From: Gammaproteobacteria bacterium
GTDB taxonomy: Bacteria; Pseudomonadota; Gammaproteobacteria; Enterobacterales; Psychrobiaceae
NCBI GenBank assembly: GCA_013214885.1
Contig: JABSRS010000022.1
Coordinates: forward strand, 1 to 18,186
Reading direction: 5' to 3'
DNA length: 18,186 nt
Below, in pieces: positions 1 through 9,129 of this stretch; the first letter of the stretch is position 1; each line of letters begins with the position of its first letter. The notes beneath the pieces were generated by a model. That model saw only the letters and a list, made by a program, of their open reading frames with translations. It made no database searches and was not told the origin of the DNA. The position numbers were made by a program, and so were the translations under genes.

Positions 1-40
1 ATTATCCTCACTGGTCAGTCCATCAATGTAAGGTGAGGTA

Positions 41-841
41 ATGAGTAATTTAGTCGAGATTAAATATCAAGATAATATTGCAATCGTTAGTTTAAATCGT
101 CCTGAAAAATACAACGCGCTGAATATGGAAATGTTTGATGCTATTACCTCTGCGGCGAAAGAGCTGACTGAAAACCGTCAGATCCGGGCGGTAATACTAA
201 GAGGCGAGGGCAAAGGTTTTTGCGCTGGTCTCGATATGGTTTCGGTGATGAAAAACCCGCTTAATGTCCCACAATTGCTTAAAAAGCCAGACGGAGTTGT
301 TTCAAACCTTGCTCAAGACGTTGGTTATTTATGGCGCGCAGTCCCTGTGCCTGTTATTGCAGTAACCCATGGCTCATGTTTTGGCGGTGGGATGCAAATT
401 GCACTCGGGGCCGATTTTAGGTATTCAACCCCCGACTGCCGCTTTTCAATCATGGAAGCTAAGTGGGGGCTAATCCCTGACATGAGTTTAGGGGTAACCT
501 TACGCGAGTTGACGCGGATTGATATCGCTAAAGAGCTCACCATGACCGGGCGGATATTTGATGCCAAGCAGGCTCTTGAGTATGGTTTGGTGACAAAGGT
601 TTGTGATGATCCACTAGCGCAAGCTATTGAATTTGCCAAGGAGTTATCGGTCAGATCGCCAGATGCGGTAATGTATGCCAAGAAACTATTTAATCACAGC
701 TGGGTTAGTGATGATCGTGAAGCGTTGGACTTTGAAACGCGCTATCAGAAAAAATTATTAGGTCGTTGGAATCATTTAGTTGCAGCGAGTAAAAATTTCT
801 TTAACAGCCCGCTGCGTTATAAAAACCGTAGTAAAGGTTAA
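41..841 (+). CDS. Crotonase-family (enoyl-CoA hydratase/isomerase) protein
   Basis: This is a 266-residue protein of the crotonase fold, which works on acyl-CoA thioesters in the cytoplasm. The CoA/oxyanion-hole segments are visible at residues 59-65 (GFCAGLD) and 111-119 (GSCFGGGMQ). The position of the first catalytic Glu of enoyl-CoA hydratase is Gln119 here. The second acidic site (Glu139) is kept and is followed eight residues later by Asp147, the Glu/Asp spacing of dienoyl-CoA isomerases (ECH1 type). The likely reaction is therefore a double-bond isomerisation rather than plain hydration, although substrate cannot be read from sequence. The ATG at 41 is preceded by an AAGGTGAGG ribosome site. 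The gene ends five bases from the end of the convergent gene at 847-1362. Family assignment is firm; the exact reaction is inference. Confidence 0.9.
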   Translation: MSNLVEIKYQDNIAIVSLNRPEKYNALNMEMFDAITSAAKELTENRQIRAVILRGEGKGFCAGLDMVSVMKNPLNVPQLLKKPDGVVSNLAQDVGYLWRAVPVPVIAVTHGSCFGGGMQIALGADFRYSTPDCRFSIMEAKWGLIPDMSLGVTLRELTRIDIAKELTMTGRIFDAKQALEYGLVTKVCDDPLAQAIEFAKELSVRSPDAVMYAKKLFNHSWVSDDREALDFETRYQKKLLGRWNHLVAASKNFFNSPLRYKNRSKG

Positions 842-846
842 CTGCT

Positions 847-1362
847 CTATTCGTGGGCAGCTTGCTCTGACTCTGCTAAGTCGGGGGTTAATTTCACAAT
901 GGTCTGGGCATAAATAGTCCAGGCTAAAAAAGCTTTTAATCGTTCATAGTGATCGTTATATAGCCGCTCTTTTTGCGCTATTTTCTGTTTCTTCCTACTC
1001 TCTAAGTCTTGCCTTATCTCGACTAATTTCTCTTTTGCTTCGAACTTGGTTAATTGGCGCAAACCGAAGATTGGAAACTGTTGGTAGGGAAATTTCTGTG
1101 ACAGCGGGCTCTTATTCCATTCTATTACCGCCTGCCAATTCTTTTTACAGGCGAGACCTGTCTGGCCGCAGCTGTTACAGCGAATAAAATATGATTTTTT
1201 TAAAATCTTACCAGGGCTTTTATTGACTAAGCCTGGCAGCTGTTCCGGTGTTGGCAATTCATAGCAACACTGGGCTTGATTATCAATACAGTTAGCGCAT
1301 TTAGCTATGTAATCCGTACTTTCGCTTAGAGGATCAAATATTCCGTAAAATCGATCTGTCAT
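847..1362 (-). CDS. Unknown cysteine-rich protein, probable zinc-binding N-terminal half
   Basis: I do not recognise this 171-residue protein. Its first half holds seven cysteines: Cys22 and Cys25 (CANC), Cys32-Cys33, Cys62 and Cys65 (CNSCG) and Cys72, suggesting one or two zinc sites. The stretch from Cys62 to about residue 86 (CNSCG, then ACKKNWQAVIEWN) resembles the small Lar-like zinc fingers that end in an A-I-x-x-W-N motif, but only one cysteine of the second knuckle is present. Residues 105-145 are rich in Lys, Glu and Arg and probably form a long helix or coiled coil. No signal peptide is seen, so it is probably cytoplasmic. The ribosome site before ATG 1362 is weak. It lies 134 bases downstream of dld on the same strand and probably has its own promoter. 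Real gene: likely; function: unknown. Confidence 0.72.
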   Translation of the reverse strand: MTDRFYGIFDPLSESTDYIAKCANCIDNQAQCCYELPTPEQLPGLVNKSPGKILKKSYFIRCNSCGQTGLACKKNWQAVIEWNKSPLSQKFPYQQFPIFGLRQLTKFEAKEKLVEIRQDLESRKKQKIAQKERLYNDHYERLKAFLAWTIYAQTIVKLTPDLAESEQAAHE

Positions 1363-1442
1363 GGGTTGCTGATTTAATAATGGTTGCTCGATGGTGATAT
1401 TTTAAAAGCTTGCCCCAGCGATTCATTGATCTTAAGTAGGAT

Positions 1443-1484
1443 CTAATCAAGATAATCTAATATTTGCTAGTTTACCTTGATTAG
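1443..1484. repeat. Inverted repeat between dld and the unknown gene
   Basis: CTAATCAAG (1443-1451) is matched by its exact reverse complement CTTGATTAG (1476-1484). With two mismatches the arms extend to about 14 bases. The 24-base spacer and AT-rich arms make a poor intrinsic terminator, so it may instead be a protein-binding site or an inefficient end signal after dld. This is inference from symmetry alone. Confidence 0.35.
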
Positions 1485-1496
1485 GTCAATAAAAAG

Positions 1497-4322
1497 TTAG
1501 CCAGTGGCCTTATCTACCAAATAAATAATCGACTGGTAGTCAATGCCAGAATGATATGACAGGCCAATTTCACATGTACGGCTATTACTGTATCCGTTTG
1601 CGCAACCCTGAGGTACTTGATCTTTTAGTGGCGCCAGGGCATTTTCGTTAAGTTCAGGGGTGGTAAATCCCTTGTCACCAGCAAAGCCACAGCAGCCAAT
1701 ATTTTCAGGCACAATGACATTGGTTGAACAACGCTGTGCTAGATTAACCATTTGGTCATGCAGCCCCATGCGTTGACTCGAACAGGTGACATGCAGCATC
1801 ACTGTTTCGTCAACTGGCTTAAAAGTAAGGTATTGACTTAATATTTGTTCAATAAAGCCGACAGGCTCGTATATGTTAAGTACGGAATCCTCATTCTCGC
1901 CATCAAGCAGCATTGACTTGCAGGGGCTGGTATCAAATAAAATCGGATATTGACCGTGATTACTTAAATTAAGTAATTGATGGGCTAGTGAGCTGCGCTT
2001 AGTTTCTGCCTGGTCAAATAACCCCTTACTATTAAAAGGCATGCCACAACACTGGCCTGTAAAGTCAGGGCGGATCACTTCAAATCCTGCTTTTTTTAGT
2101 AATTGATAAGTGACTTCTGGCAGTGCCCGTTGTTCCTTAGCAATGACCGCAGGACCCATGGTACGACTGGCACAACTTGGCATATAAACCACTTTAGGCG
2201 GCTGGTCGGCATAATCAATCTTAATCAGCTTGTGATTGCAGTTAGCTTTCGTCGGCGTATATGGAGTCCATAACGGTATTTTATTGGCACTGACTTTTCG
2301 TAACCCACCAGTAATAGCGCCCATCACGCGATTACCTAGTAGTTTATGGGCAGTTCCTGCGATAGCTAACGAAATGCGAGTGGCTTGTTCGATGGTCTTA
2401 AAGTTATTCGCTAGCTTGTCGGCTAATGGCCGATGTTTGGCGTTATTGTCACTACGAATGCTACGAATAAGGTCGCCAGTGTTGATCCCAACTGGGCAAC
2501 GGTCTGCGCACAGTCCCGTAGCCGCACAAGTATCAACACCGAGATATTCAAAGTCATGCTCGAGTTGTTTCAGTAAGTCTGGATTTTCATTACTGCGGCG
2601 CAAGCGCTGAATTTCACGGTAGCTGGTGATCCGTTGTCGTGGGGTGAAGCTTAAGCCATTAGACGGGCACACAGGTTCACAAAAACCACACTCAATACAT
2701 TTATCGATCAGTTCATCGGCAGCAGGTAGTGCTTTTAAATGAGTAATATGGGCATTGGGGTCATCATTGATAATGACCCCAGGATTTATTACATTTTTTG
2801 GGTCAAACAAGGCTTTAATGTGGAGCATTAGCTCGTAGCCTTGTTTACCCCATTCGAATTCAACAAACGGCGCCATATTTCGACCGGTGCCATGCTCAGC
2901 TTTAAGTGAGCCTTGATACTCAATCGCAACTAAATGACAAACATCATCCATGAACTCCTGATAGCGTTTGATTTCTTGGTCGGTTGCAAAGTCTTGGGTA
3001 AATACAAAGTGTAAATTGCCCTCGAGTGCATGACCAAAAATAATCGCCTCGTCGTAATGGTATTTAGTAAATAAGCGCTGCAGATCTTTAACCCCAGCGG
3101 CTAAGTGCTCAACGGGAAAGGCGACATCTTCAATGATCACCGTAGTGCCTGTTTCGCGCATAGCGCCAACCGCAGGGAAAGTGCCCTTACGGATTGCCCA
3201 TAGCTTGGAGTATTCGTGGGCATCGGCGGTAAACTCAATACAGTTGGTTTGCTCAAACGGGGCTAGTACATCGACTAACTCGTCGATTTGTTGATTTAGC
3301 AATTGTTGGTTCGCAGCACGAGTTTCAATTAATAAGGCGGCAACATTGTCACCCAGTTGATTAATAAAACTTGGGATCCCGGGCATCTCCTTGACCGATG
3401 ACAAGGAGCGACGGTCGAGTAATTCAACCGCTGAAACATTAGCCTTACTTAGTGCCTTGACCGCATTACAGGTTGTTTCAATATTAGGAAAAAACACCAG
3501 TGAGGAAGCGCGATGTTTATGCTCGACCACGGTATGGTAGGTTAACGATGAAATAAAGCCTAAAGTACCCTCTGAACCAATCATTAAGTGGGCCAAGATA
3601 TCGATCGGATCTTCAAAATCTATGATCGCATTAATCGCGTATCCAGTGGTGTTTTTAAGCCGATATTTGTGTTTAATTAACTGGTGTAATTCGTCATTTT
3701 CTTTAGTGCTGGTGGCTAGTTGTGTTAAGCCCTCGAGCAACTGGGCATGAGTGGTTCTAAACGCACTGATGCTGCTTGGCTCGCTGGTATCGAGTACCGC
3801 ACCATCGTGAAGCACGACCCGAATTGAATCGAGCGTATGATAGCTATTTTGCGCTACGCCACAGCACATACCGCTGGCATTATTGGCGGCAATCCCAGCA
3901 ATTTTACAGGTATTAATAGAGGCTGGATCTGGTCCAATTTTACGGCCGTAAGGGGCTAAATATTTATTGGCGTCGCTGCCAATAACCCCAGGGGCTAGTT
4001 TGATCTTTAGTCCCAAATCAAGCACTTGATGATCGCGCCAGCTATTGGTGAGCATAATTAAGATTGAATCAGACTGGGCTTGACCCGATAAGCTAGTACC
4101 TGCCGCGCGAAAGGTCACGGCTAGTTCTGTTTCACTAGCGTTGACGATAACCTTAATCAGCTCTGCTTCGTTGTCTACTTGGACCACTAGCTGTGGGATT
4201 AAACGGTAAAAACTAGCATCGGTTCCATAGGCTAAGCGTTTCGAGTAATTAGTAATAACTCGCTCAACGGGAAGAAATTCGATTAATTTGGTGGCGAATT
4301 GTTGGTACTTTTCGTTGAGCAT
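1497..4322 (-). CDS. dld: D-lactate dehydrogenase, FAD/Fe-S, quinone-linked (Dld-II type)
   Basis: This 941-residue enzyme oxidises D-lactate to pyruvate and passes electrons towards the quinone pool at the inner membrane. Domains in order: FAD-binding type 4 (about 40-180, with the RAAGTSLSG turn at 72-80), FAD-oxidase C-terminal domain (about 265-515, with HGTG at 477-480), a ferredoxin cluster at Cys542/545/548/552, a second cluster region with Cys599/605/609, and two cysteine-rich CCG domains (Cys717 with CCG at 758-760; Cys847 with CCG at 877-879). In the second cluster the usual fourth cysteine (position 602) is Thr. The length is that of the long Dld-II proteins, about twice that of GlcD. 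ATG 4322 has AAGAGG upstream. It is the last gene of the lactate operon, 17 bases after lldG. A broader 2-hydroxyacid substrate is possible, but the neighbours argue for lactate. Confidence 0.93.
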   Translation of the reverse strand: MLNEKYQQFATKLIEFLPVERVITNYSKRLAYGTDASFYRLIPQLVVQVDNEAELIKVIVNASETELAVTFRAAGTSLSGQAQSDSILIMLTNSWRDHQVLDLGLKIKLAPGVIGSDANKYLAPYGRKIGPDPASINTCKIAGIAANNASGMCCGVAQNSYHTLDSIRVVLHDGAVLDTSEPSSISAFRTTHAQLLEGLTQLATSTKENDELHQLIKHKYRLKNTTGYAINAIIDFEDPIDILAHLMIGSEGTLGFISSLTYHTVVEHKHRASSLVFFPNIETTCNAVKALSKANVSAVELLDRRSLSSVKEMPGIPSFINQLGDNVAALLIETRAANQQLLNQQIDELVDVLAPFEQTNCIEFTADAHEYSKLWAIRKGTFPAVGAMRETGTTVIIEDVAFPVEHLAAGVKDLQRLFTKYHYDEAIIFGHALEGNLHFVFTQDFATDQEIKRYQEFMDDVCHLVAIEYQGSLKAEHGTGRNMAPFVEFEWGKQGYELMLHIKALFDPKNVINPGVIINDDPNAHITHLKALPAADELIDKCIECGFCEPVCPSNGLSFTPRQRITSYREIQRLRRSNENPDLLKQLEHDFEYLGVDTCAATGLCADRCPVGINTGDLIRSIRSDNNAKHRPLADKLANNFKTIEQATRISLAIAGTAHKLLGNRVMGAITGGLRKVSANKIPLWTPYTPTKANCNHKLIKIDYADQPPKVVYMPSCASRTMGPAVIAKEQRALPEVTYQLLKKAGFEVIRPDFTGQCCGMPFNSKGLFDQAETKRSSLAHQLLNLSNHGQYPILFDTSPCKSMLLDGENEDSVLNIYEPVGFIEQILSQYLTFKPVDETVMLHVTCSSQRMGLHDQMVNLAQRCSTNVIVPENIGCCGFAGDKGFTTPELNENALAPLKDQVPQGCANGYSNSRTCEIGLSYHSGIDYQSIIYLVDKATG

Positions 4323-4339
4323 GGCAGGCCTCTTAAGAA

Positions 4340-5026
4340 CTAGCTATTTAATAGCAATACGATTAACTCTTTTGGGCCATGAGCGCCGTAAGCGAGTGTT
4401 TGCTGAATGTCGGCAGTTTTTGACGGTCCAGAAATTAAAATGGCATTAGTGGGTAGATTCTGTTGCCACTTTTGCTCTTTGATCAGTGTTGCAAAATCAC
4501 TATAAAGTTGTTTGGCGTCGACAATCACAAAATGTACTGGTGGCACTAATGACAAGGTGCGAGGCTCTTGCGGGGTTGGCCATAAGACAATTGAGCCAGT
4601 GGCAGCAATGGAGCAGCGTGAGCCAGTTATACCCGCGGGTGTTTGATAGAATAAACGCGTTTTAGCAGCACTATTGTCTTTATCAATTGAAAAATCAAAA
4701 TCACTGAGGGTAATGCTCGAATCTATCGCCTCAATATGACCGCTGTATTGAGAGTTTTTACCGTATAACAAGCTATCAATATCGCGTTGTTTTAATTGCT
4801 CTGTCACAACGTGGGCCATATTAAACAGATCGGTTTTGATCACTTGGGCGTGGTTATTTTCTAAGTGAGTAATGAACTGCGCTAGTTGCTCTTGATGAGT
4901 CAAATCTGGATAAATATAATCTGGTTCGGGCGGTAATTTTGAATAATCAGCACCAACCACTTCTTTTTTTAACTTTGCCAGAATATTGGCACGGGCACTG
5001 AGACTAATGCTGCTGATAGTAGCCAT
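4340..5026 (-). CDS. lldG: L-lactate dehydrogenase complex subunit LldG (LutC/YkgG)
   Basis: This is a 228-residue LUD-domain protein of the LutC/YkgG family, the small non-Fe-S subunit of the LldEFG L-lactate oxidising complex. The C-terminal half carries the typical core: AATGSIVLWP (about 141-150), a Pro-rich LSLVPPVHFVIV segment, and the end segment ILISGPSKTADIQ followed by GAHGPKELIVLLL. Its exact biochemical role within the complex is not settled in the family. The gene starts with an ATG that shares its A with the TAA stop of lldF (TAATG), and AAGGAG lies inside the end of lldF. This indicates translational coupling and a fixed ratio with LldF. The identity is firm from sequence and context. 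Confidence 0.93.
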   Translation of the reverse strand: MATISSISLSARANILAKLKKEVVGADYSKLPPEPDYIYPDLTHQEQLAQFITHLENNHAQVIKTDLFNMAHVVTEQLKQRDIDSLLYGKNSQYSGHIEAIDSSITLSDFDFSIDKDNSAAKTRLFYQTPAGITGSRCSIAATGSIVLWPTPQEPRTLSLVPPVHFVIVDAKQLYSDFATLIKEQKWQQNLPTNAILISGPSKTADIQQTLAYGAHGPKELIVLLLNS

Positions 5027-6504
5027 TATTTAGCTCCTTGAGTGGTGGCTTTGTTGCGAGCTTTGATCCGCTCGTGTAGCGTTTTAGCTGCTGGTTGTGG
5101 CGCTGTTCTTACTGTGGTCCACGGCCCGATTTTTTTTGGCATTAACCCGCGGCAACGAGTGAGCATAAACATCGATATTCTATATAAAGTCGGAGATTTA
5201 TGAACAATCGACCAACCCTGCCAAAGCAGTGCTTCAATGGTCTTACGACCAGCACCTTGACCATGCATAATTTGCGGCGAGCCATCGCTCTGCTTGCGGA
5301 CGCTTTCTTTGCGCAGGCGTAATAACAACTTGGGAATGGGTATTTTTACCGGGCAGACATCACCACAAGCACCACACAGCGATGACGCGGTGAATAGATC
5401 TTTAGTGGCATCGATCCCTAGCATGTGAGGCGAAATGATCTTGCCAATCGGTCCTGGATAAACCGTACCATAGGCATGGCCACCAATTCGAGTGTAAACA
5501 GGGCAATGGTTCATGCAAGCACCACAGCGAATACACTGGAGGGTTTGGCGCATTTCTTCATCGGCAAAGGCTTGACTACGGCCATTATCAAGCAATACTA
5601 AATGGACTTCGGCTGGACCATCTTTATCACCTTCTTGGCGGCGGTGGGTAATCATGTTGAAGTAAGTAGAAATAATTTGGCCAGTAGCACTACGGGTTAG
5701 TAGGCTAAGTAGTGGCGGCATATCATCTAAAAACTCAATGACTTTCTCGATCCCAGTAATAGCAATGTGCAGATCAGGCACCGTGGTACACATTCGACCA
5801 TTGCCTTCGTTTTCGACTAAACATAGGGTGCCCGTTTCAGCAACGGCAAAGTTAACCCCAGAAATACCGACGTCAGCATGACAAAATTTGTCACGCAATA
5901 CTCGACGTCCTTCACCAATTAAGGCATCAACATCGGTGGTATATTCAAAGCCTTCGATGTTATCAGCGAATAACTTGGCGACTTGTTTTTTGTTTTGGTG
6001 AATCGCAGGCATGATAATGTGTGAAGGGTGCTGGTGGGCTAATTGAACAATATATTCGCCCATGTCGGATTCTAAACACTCAATATCACGTGCTTCAAGG
6101 TAGTCATTTAGGGCCGTTTCTTCCGACACCATTGACTTACCTTTGACCACCGTTTTACCGTTCTTTTGGGCAATAAGCTGGGCAATAATTTCATTGGCGT
6201 CAGTAATTGATTCGGCCCAATGAACCTGAATGCCATTGCGTTGTAAGTTGGCTTCTAATTGTTCAAGTAATTGCGGCAGTTTGAGTAAGCAGCGTTGCTT
6301 GATTAGCTTACATTTCTCACGCAACGTTTCTAATTCATCTTCAATCGGAAAAGCATTCTTACGCTTGTCCATTAAGTAGTCCATCGCGCCTCTGAAGTTG
6401 TCACGCAGCTCGTCATTGGCTAAATCACGGTCAACATTAGCGCGAAAGGCGGTGGCAGAGGCGGAATATTTACTTTCGTTTGGGTCTACCTGATGAACAT
6501 TCAT
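5026..6504 (-). CDS. lldF: L-lactate dehydrogenase complex Fe-S subunit LldF (LutB/YkgF)
   Basis: This 492-residue protein is the ferredoxin-like subunit of the LldEFG complex, which oxidises L-lactate to pyruvate in the cytoplasm or at the membrane face. An N-terminal LUD domain (about 65-300) contains GISGVNFAVAETGTL (213-227). A ferredoxin domain follows, with one cluster at Cys324/327/330/334 and a second motif at Cys377/380/384, then the family's basic C-terminal tail. The length is normal for LutB/LldF. The TAA of lldE, one A and then the ATG of lldF follow directly, and GAGG sits inside the end of lldE, so the two are translated in coupled fashion. At its other end it overlaps lldG by one base. 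Confidence 0.95.
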   Translation of the reverse strand: MNVHQVDPNESKYSASATAFRANVDRDLANDELRDNFRGAMDYLMDKRKNAFPIEDELETLREKCKLIKQRCLLKLPQLLEQLEANLQRNGIQVHWAESITDANEIIAQLIAQKNGKTVVKGKSMVSEETALNDYLEARDIECLESDMGEYIVQLAHQHPSHIIMPAIHQNKKQVAKLFADNIEGFEYTTDVDALIGEGRRVLRDKFCHADVGISGVNFAVAETGTLCLVENEGNGRMCTTVPDLHIAITGIEKVIEFLDDMPPLLSLLTRSATGQIISTYFNMITHRRQEGDKDGPAEVHLVLLDNGRSQAFADEEMRQTLQCIRCGACMNHCPVYTRIGGHAYGTVYPGPIGKIISPHMLGIDATKDLFTASSLCGACGDVCPVKIPIPKLLLRLRKESVRKQSDGSPQIMHGQGAGRKTIEALLWQGWSIVHKSPTLYRISMFMLTRCRGLMPKKIGPWTTVRTAPQPAAKTLHERIKARNKATTQGAK

Positions 6505-6505
6505 T

Positions 6506-7285
6506 TTATGCCTCGCCGTTGTTGGTCGTGCGATTTAATAGATAAGTCGCGATGTGCTCACCGCGTAGGCCTTTCTTTTGATAATCAAGCGAGCCATTGA
6601 TGTTCATCATGCAGCCCCAGTCGGCACTGATGTATTTAACGACATCAGTATCGAGTAGATTTTTGGTTTTGTCCTTAACCATTGCTCCCGAAATGTCCGG
6701 ATGCTTGACCGAAAATGTGCCACCAAAACCACAACATTCACTTTCGTAATCATGGGTGATAAGTTCAACATTATCGAGTTGACCAAGGAGCTGACGGCCA
6801 GTGATATGAACCCCCATTTCACGGCGAGCAGCACAGGAAGTGTGTAAAGCAACGCGTTGGGGATCCCCTTTATCATTGAGTTTGACTCTTAGAACATTGA
6901 CCAGAAATTCAGTGAATTCAAAGATCCTGTCGCAAAACTTTTCAATCTCAGGGACATCGTCGGCTAATAAATCCTTGTAATGGTGCCGCATCATGCCACC
7001 GCAAGAACCTGAAATAATCACGATGGGAATATCGAGCGGAAATTGTTTGATTTGTTCTATCGCGACGGCTTTAGCTTCATCTTGGTAGCCAGAGTTATAC
7101 GCTGGCTGACCACAACAACTTTGGCCTTGAGGATAAAGGACCTCAACACCTTGCTGTTCTAAAAACTCAATCGCATCGATACCAGAATCAGGAAAGAAAC
7201 TATCAACTAAACAAGTGCCGTATAAGTAAACCTGTGCTGGTTTATTCGGATAGCTGCGAAGGTGTTGCGTGTTAAGTTGAGTCAT
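6506..7285 (-). CDS. lldE: L-lactate dehydrogenase complex CCG subunit LldE (LutA/YkgE)
   Basis: This 259-residue protein is built of two cysteine-rich CCG domains and is a subunit of LldEFG, related to the glycolate oxidase GlcF and heterodisulfide reductase HdrB C-terminal parts. The repeats show Cys25 with SCCGQPAYNSG (56-66), and Cys151 with ECCGFGGTFSVK (183-194), plus Cys95 and Cys225. These residues probably bind an Fe-S cluster. ATG 7285 has a clear GGGAGAG ribosome site. It follows lldP after 69 bases with no convincing terminator, so it is probably on the lldP transcript. Confidence 0.94.
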   Translation of the reverse strand: MTQLNTQHLRSYPNKPAQVYLYGTCLVDSFFPDSGIDAIEFLEQQGVEVLYPQGQSCCGQPAYNSGYQDEAKAVAIEQIKQFPLDIPIVIISGSCGGMMRHHYKDLLADDVPEIEKFCDRIFEFTEFLVNVLRVKLNDKGDPQRVALHTSCAARREMGVHITGRQLLGQLDNVELITHDYESECCGFGGTFSVKHPDISGAMVKDKTKNLLDTDVVKYISADWGCMMNINGSLDYQKKGLRGEHIATYLLNRTTNNGEA

Positions 7286-7354
7286 TGTTACTCTCCCGTC
7301 TATTATTAATATTAGATTGCGGTGTAAATTTCGCTACATTTATTTGGTAAAGTC

Positions 7355-9049
7355 CTATTTGACTAACGGATCACTGATATCAAAAACATACACAGCTAAC
7401 AACCCTAACAAGCCAGTGGCTAAAACGTAATAAACCGTTGGTATAATAGTGCGGCGTAAAGTGCGACCTTCTTGGCCTAATAAACCAACCGTCGCCGATG
7501 CTGCCACTACGTTATGGATCGCAATCATATTACCAGCTGCTGCGCCAATAGCTTGTTGTGCCACTAACAGCGCACCTGAAATTGATAATGCGTTGGCTAC
7601 TTCAAATTGGAACTGACTTAACATCATATTACTAACGGTATTGGATCCAGCAATAAATGCGCCCATTGCGCCAACCATCGGTGCAAATAATGGATAAACA
7701 CTGCCGAAGGTATCAGCGACAAAAGCGGCCATAGCCACTGGCATCGCGGCTAAGTCGGCGCCATTAACCCCCGAGTTAATTAAAATACGAACCATTGGAA
7801 TGGTAAATACCAGCACAAAACCAGCGCCAACTAATGTTTTAGAGGCTTCTTTGGCGGCGTCTGCTATTTGGCTGATTTTCATCTGGTGCAGGAACAATGT
7901 GATCAAACAAACGAACAGTAAAATGCCACCTGGCAGGTATAGCGGTTGAATGCTTGAGCTTATCCCAGCTTCACCAAGAATATCGGTTAGACCAAATGAT
8001 AAGCTCTTGGTAAAGGCCTTGAACTCGGTTGATACGCGACTTGCGACTAGAATTAGGGCGACGAGCACATACGGCAACCAAGCAACGGTTAACGACATCT
8101 TCGGCTTACTTGGCTGCTCGTTCTTCTTAAAGGCAAGGTTTCCAAGCCAATGGGCTGGCCATTGATCTCTTGGCGCAAAGTCCCAAGTCTTTTTCGGCAT
8201 AAAAAGGCCGAGTTTTGCGGCGGGAACAACGATAGATAAACCAACTAACGCCCCAATTAAAGAGGGGAATTCCGGACCTAAATATATACCCGTCAGTGCG
8301 TAGGGGATAGTAAAAGCAAAACCGGCGAAAAGAGCAAATGGCGCAATGGATAATCCTTCGCGCCAACTTTTGTTTTGACCAAAGAAGCGAGTCAACATTA
8401 CGACCATAAATAATGGCATAAAGGTACCGACAATGGCGTGGCCAATGGCGACTTCAGAGGTAATTAATTGAATAAACTGTTCCCAATTACTGCCTTGAGC
8501 TAGTAATGATGAACTGATGTTCGTCTTATCAAGGCCGCTGCTGACACCAATAACGATTGGAGTTCCTACCGCGCCAAAAGAGACTGGAGTTGATTGAATC
8601 ATCATCCCAATCATCACGGCTGCCATTGCTGGAAAGCCAATCGCTACCAGTAATGGGGCCGCAATGGCAGCAGGGGTACCGAAACCAGAGGCTCCTTCGA
8701 TGAAACAGCCAAATAGCCAAGCGATAATAATGGCTTGAACCCGACGATCAGGGCTGATGTTGGTAAACCCTGACCTGATAGTTGAGATTGCACCTGAATG
8801 TTGTAAGGTATTGAGCAACATAATGGCGCCAAATATAATCCAAAGTACCGACATGGTGACCAGTAAGCCCTGAATAGAACTTGCTAGGATCCGGTTAAAG
8901 CTCATTTCCCAGGCGAAGAAGGCGATTGCTGCTGTGGCAACATAAACGACAGGCATTGCACGCTTGGCTGGCCAATGGAGCCCAACGAGTAGTACTGCCG
9001 CTAAGGCAATTGGAGTGAACGCGAGTAGCGCTTGTAAGGTTACAGACAT
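7355..9049 (-). CDS. lldP: L-lactate permease LldP
   Basis: This is an inner-membrane lactate permease of the LctP family, with many hydrophobic helices and a length near 564 residues, normal for the family. It imports lactate (and often glycolate) with protons. Family hallmarks seen include the N-terminal LALLAF-type start followed by HWPAKRAMP, the [18 protein letters not shown] segment in the first third, and [14 protein letters not shown] with [18 protein letters not shown] near the C-terminus. I chose the ATG at 9049: a GTG four codons upstream (9061) extends the frame but has no ribosome site, while AAGTGG lies at fitting distance from the ATG. It is the first gene of the lactate operon and faces the LysR gene across a 133-base control region. 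Confidence 0.94.
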   Translation of the reverse strand: MSVTLQALLAFTPIALAAVLLVGLHWPAKRAMPVVYVATAAIAFFAWEMSFNRILASSIQGLLVTMSVLWIIFGAIMLLNTLQHSGAISTIRSGFTNISPDRRVQAIIIAWLFGCFIEGASGFGTPAAIAAPLLVAIGFPAMAAVMIGMMIQSTPVSFGAVGTPIVIGVSSGLDKTNISSSLLAQGSNWEQFIQLITSEVAIGHAIVGTFMPLFMVVMLTRFFGQNKSWREGLSIAPFALFAGFAFTIPYALTGIYLGPEFPSLIGALVGLSIVVPAAKLGLFMPKKTWDFAPRDQWPAHWLGNLAFKKNEQPSKPKMSLTVAWLPYVLVALILVASRVSTEFKAFTKSLSFGLTDILGEAGISSSIQPLYLPGGILLFVCLITLFLHQMKISQIADAAKEASKTLVGAGFVLVFTIPMVRILINSGVNGADLAAMPVAMAAFVADTFGSVYPLFAPMVGAMGAFIAGSNTVSNMMLSQFQFEVANALSISGALLVAQQAIGAAAGNMIAIHNVVAASATVGLLGQEGRTLRRTIIPTVYYVLATGLLGLLAVYVFDISDPLVK

Positions 9050-9097
9050 ATTTTTTACCACTTAGTTAATATTTTTATTGAGTATCGAACGGTCTTT

Positions 9098-9125
9098 TTT
9101 ATAGGAAAGCTAATCTATAGGTAAA
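9098..9125 (-). promoter_or_regulatory. Candidate sigma-70 promoter of the lactate operon
   Basis: Reading the minus strand, TTTACC (9125-9120) and TATAAA (9103-9098) are separated by 16 bases and sit about 50 bases before the lldP start. The fit to -35/-10 is moderate. No other convincing promoter is seen between here and the end of dld, consistent with one five-gene transcript. Confidence 0.45.
9101..9125. promoter_or_regulatory. Candidate LysR operator: ATAGG direct repeats with ATAG/CTAT dyad
   Basis: ATAGGAAA (9101-9108) recurs as ATAGGTAAA at 9117-9125, exactly 16 bases on, and ATAG (9101-9104) pairs with CTAT (9115-9118) as an inverted repeat. These elements overlap the predicted lldP promoter. 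They are candidates for binding by the divergent LysR protein, but the classical T-N11-A box is not clear here, so the assignment is inference. Confidence 0.35.
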
Positions 9126-9129
9126 TAAA

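Noticed and set aside
325..681. 118-codon antisense open frame in the crotonase gene
   Set aside because: It lies wholly inside a clear conserved gene on the other strand and shows no family features.
842..861. Possible hairpin between the convergent first two genes (CTGC...GCAG)
   Set aside because: The stem is about four bases with no T-run; not a credible terminator.
2236..2610. 124-codon plus-strand frame inside dld
   Set aside because: It is antisense to the conserved Fe-S region of dld and has no support of its own.
8127..8832. Several open frames within lldP in other minus-strand frames
   Set aside because: They overlap a complete, conserved permease gene and read as biased non-coding frames rich in Trp, Arg and Ser.
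9050..9061. GTG start four codons upstream for lldP
   Set aside because: No ribosome site precedes it; the ATG at 9049 has one and gives the usual LldP N-terminus.
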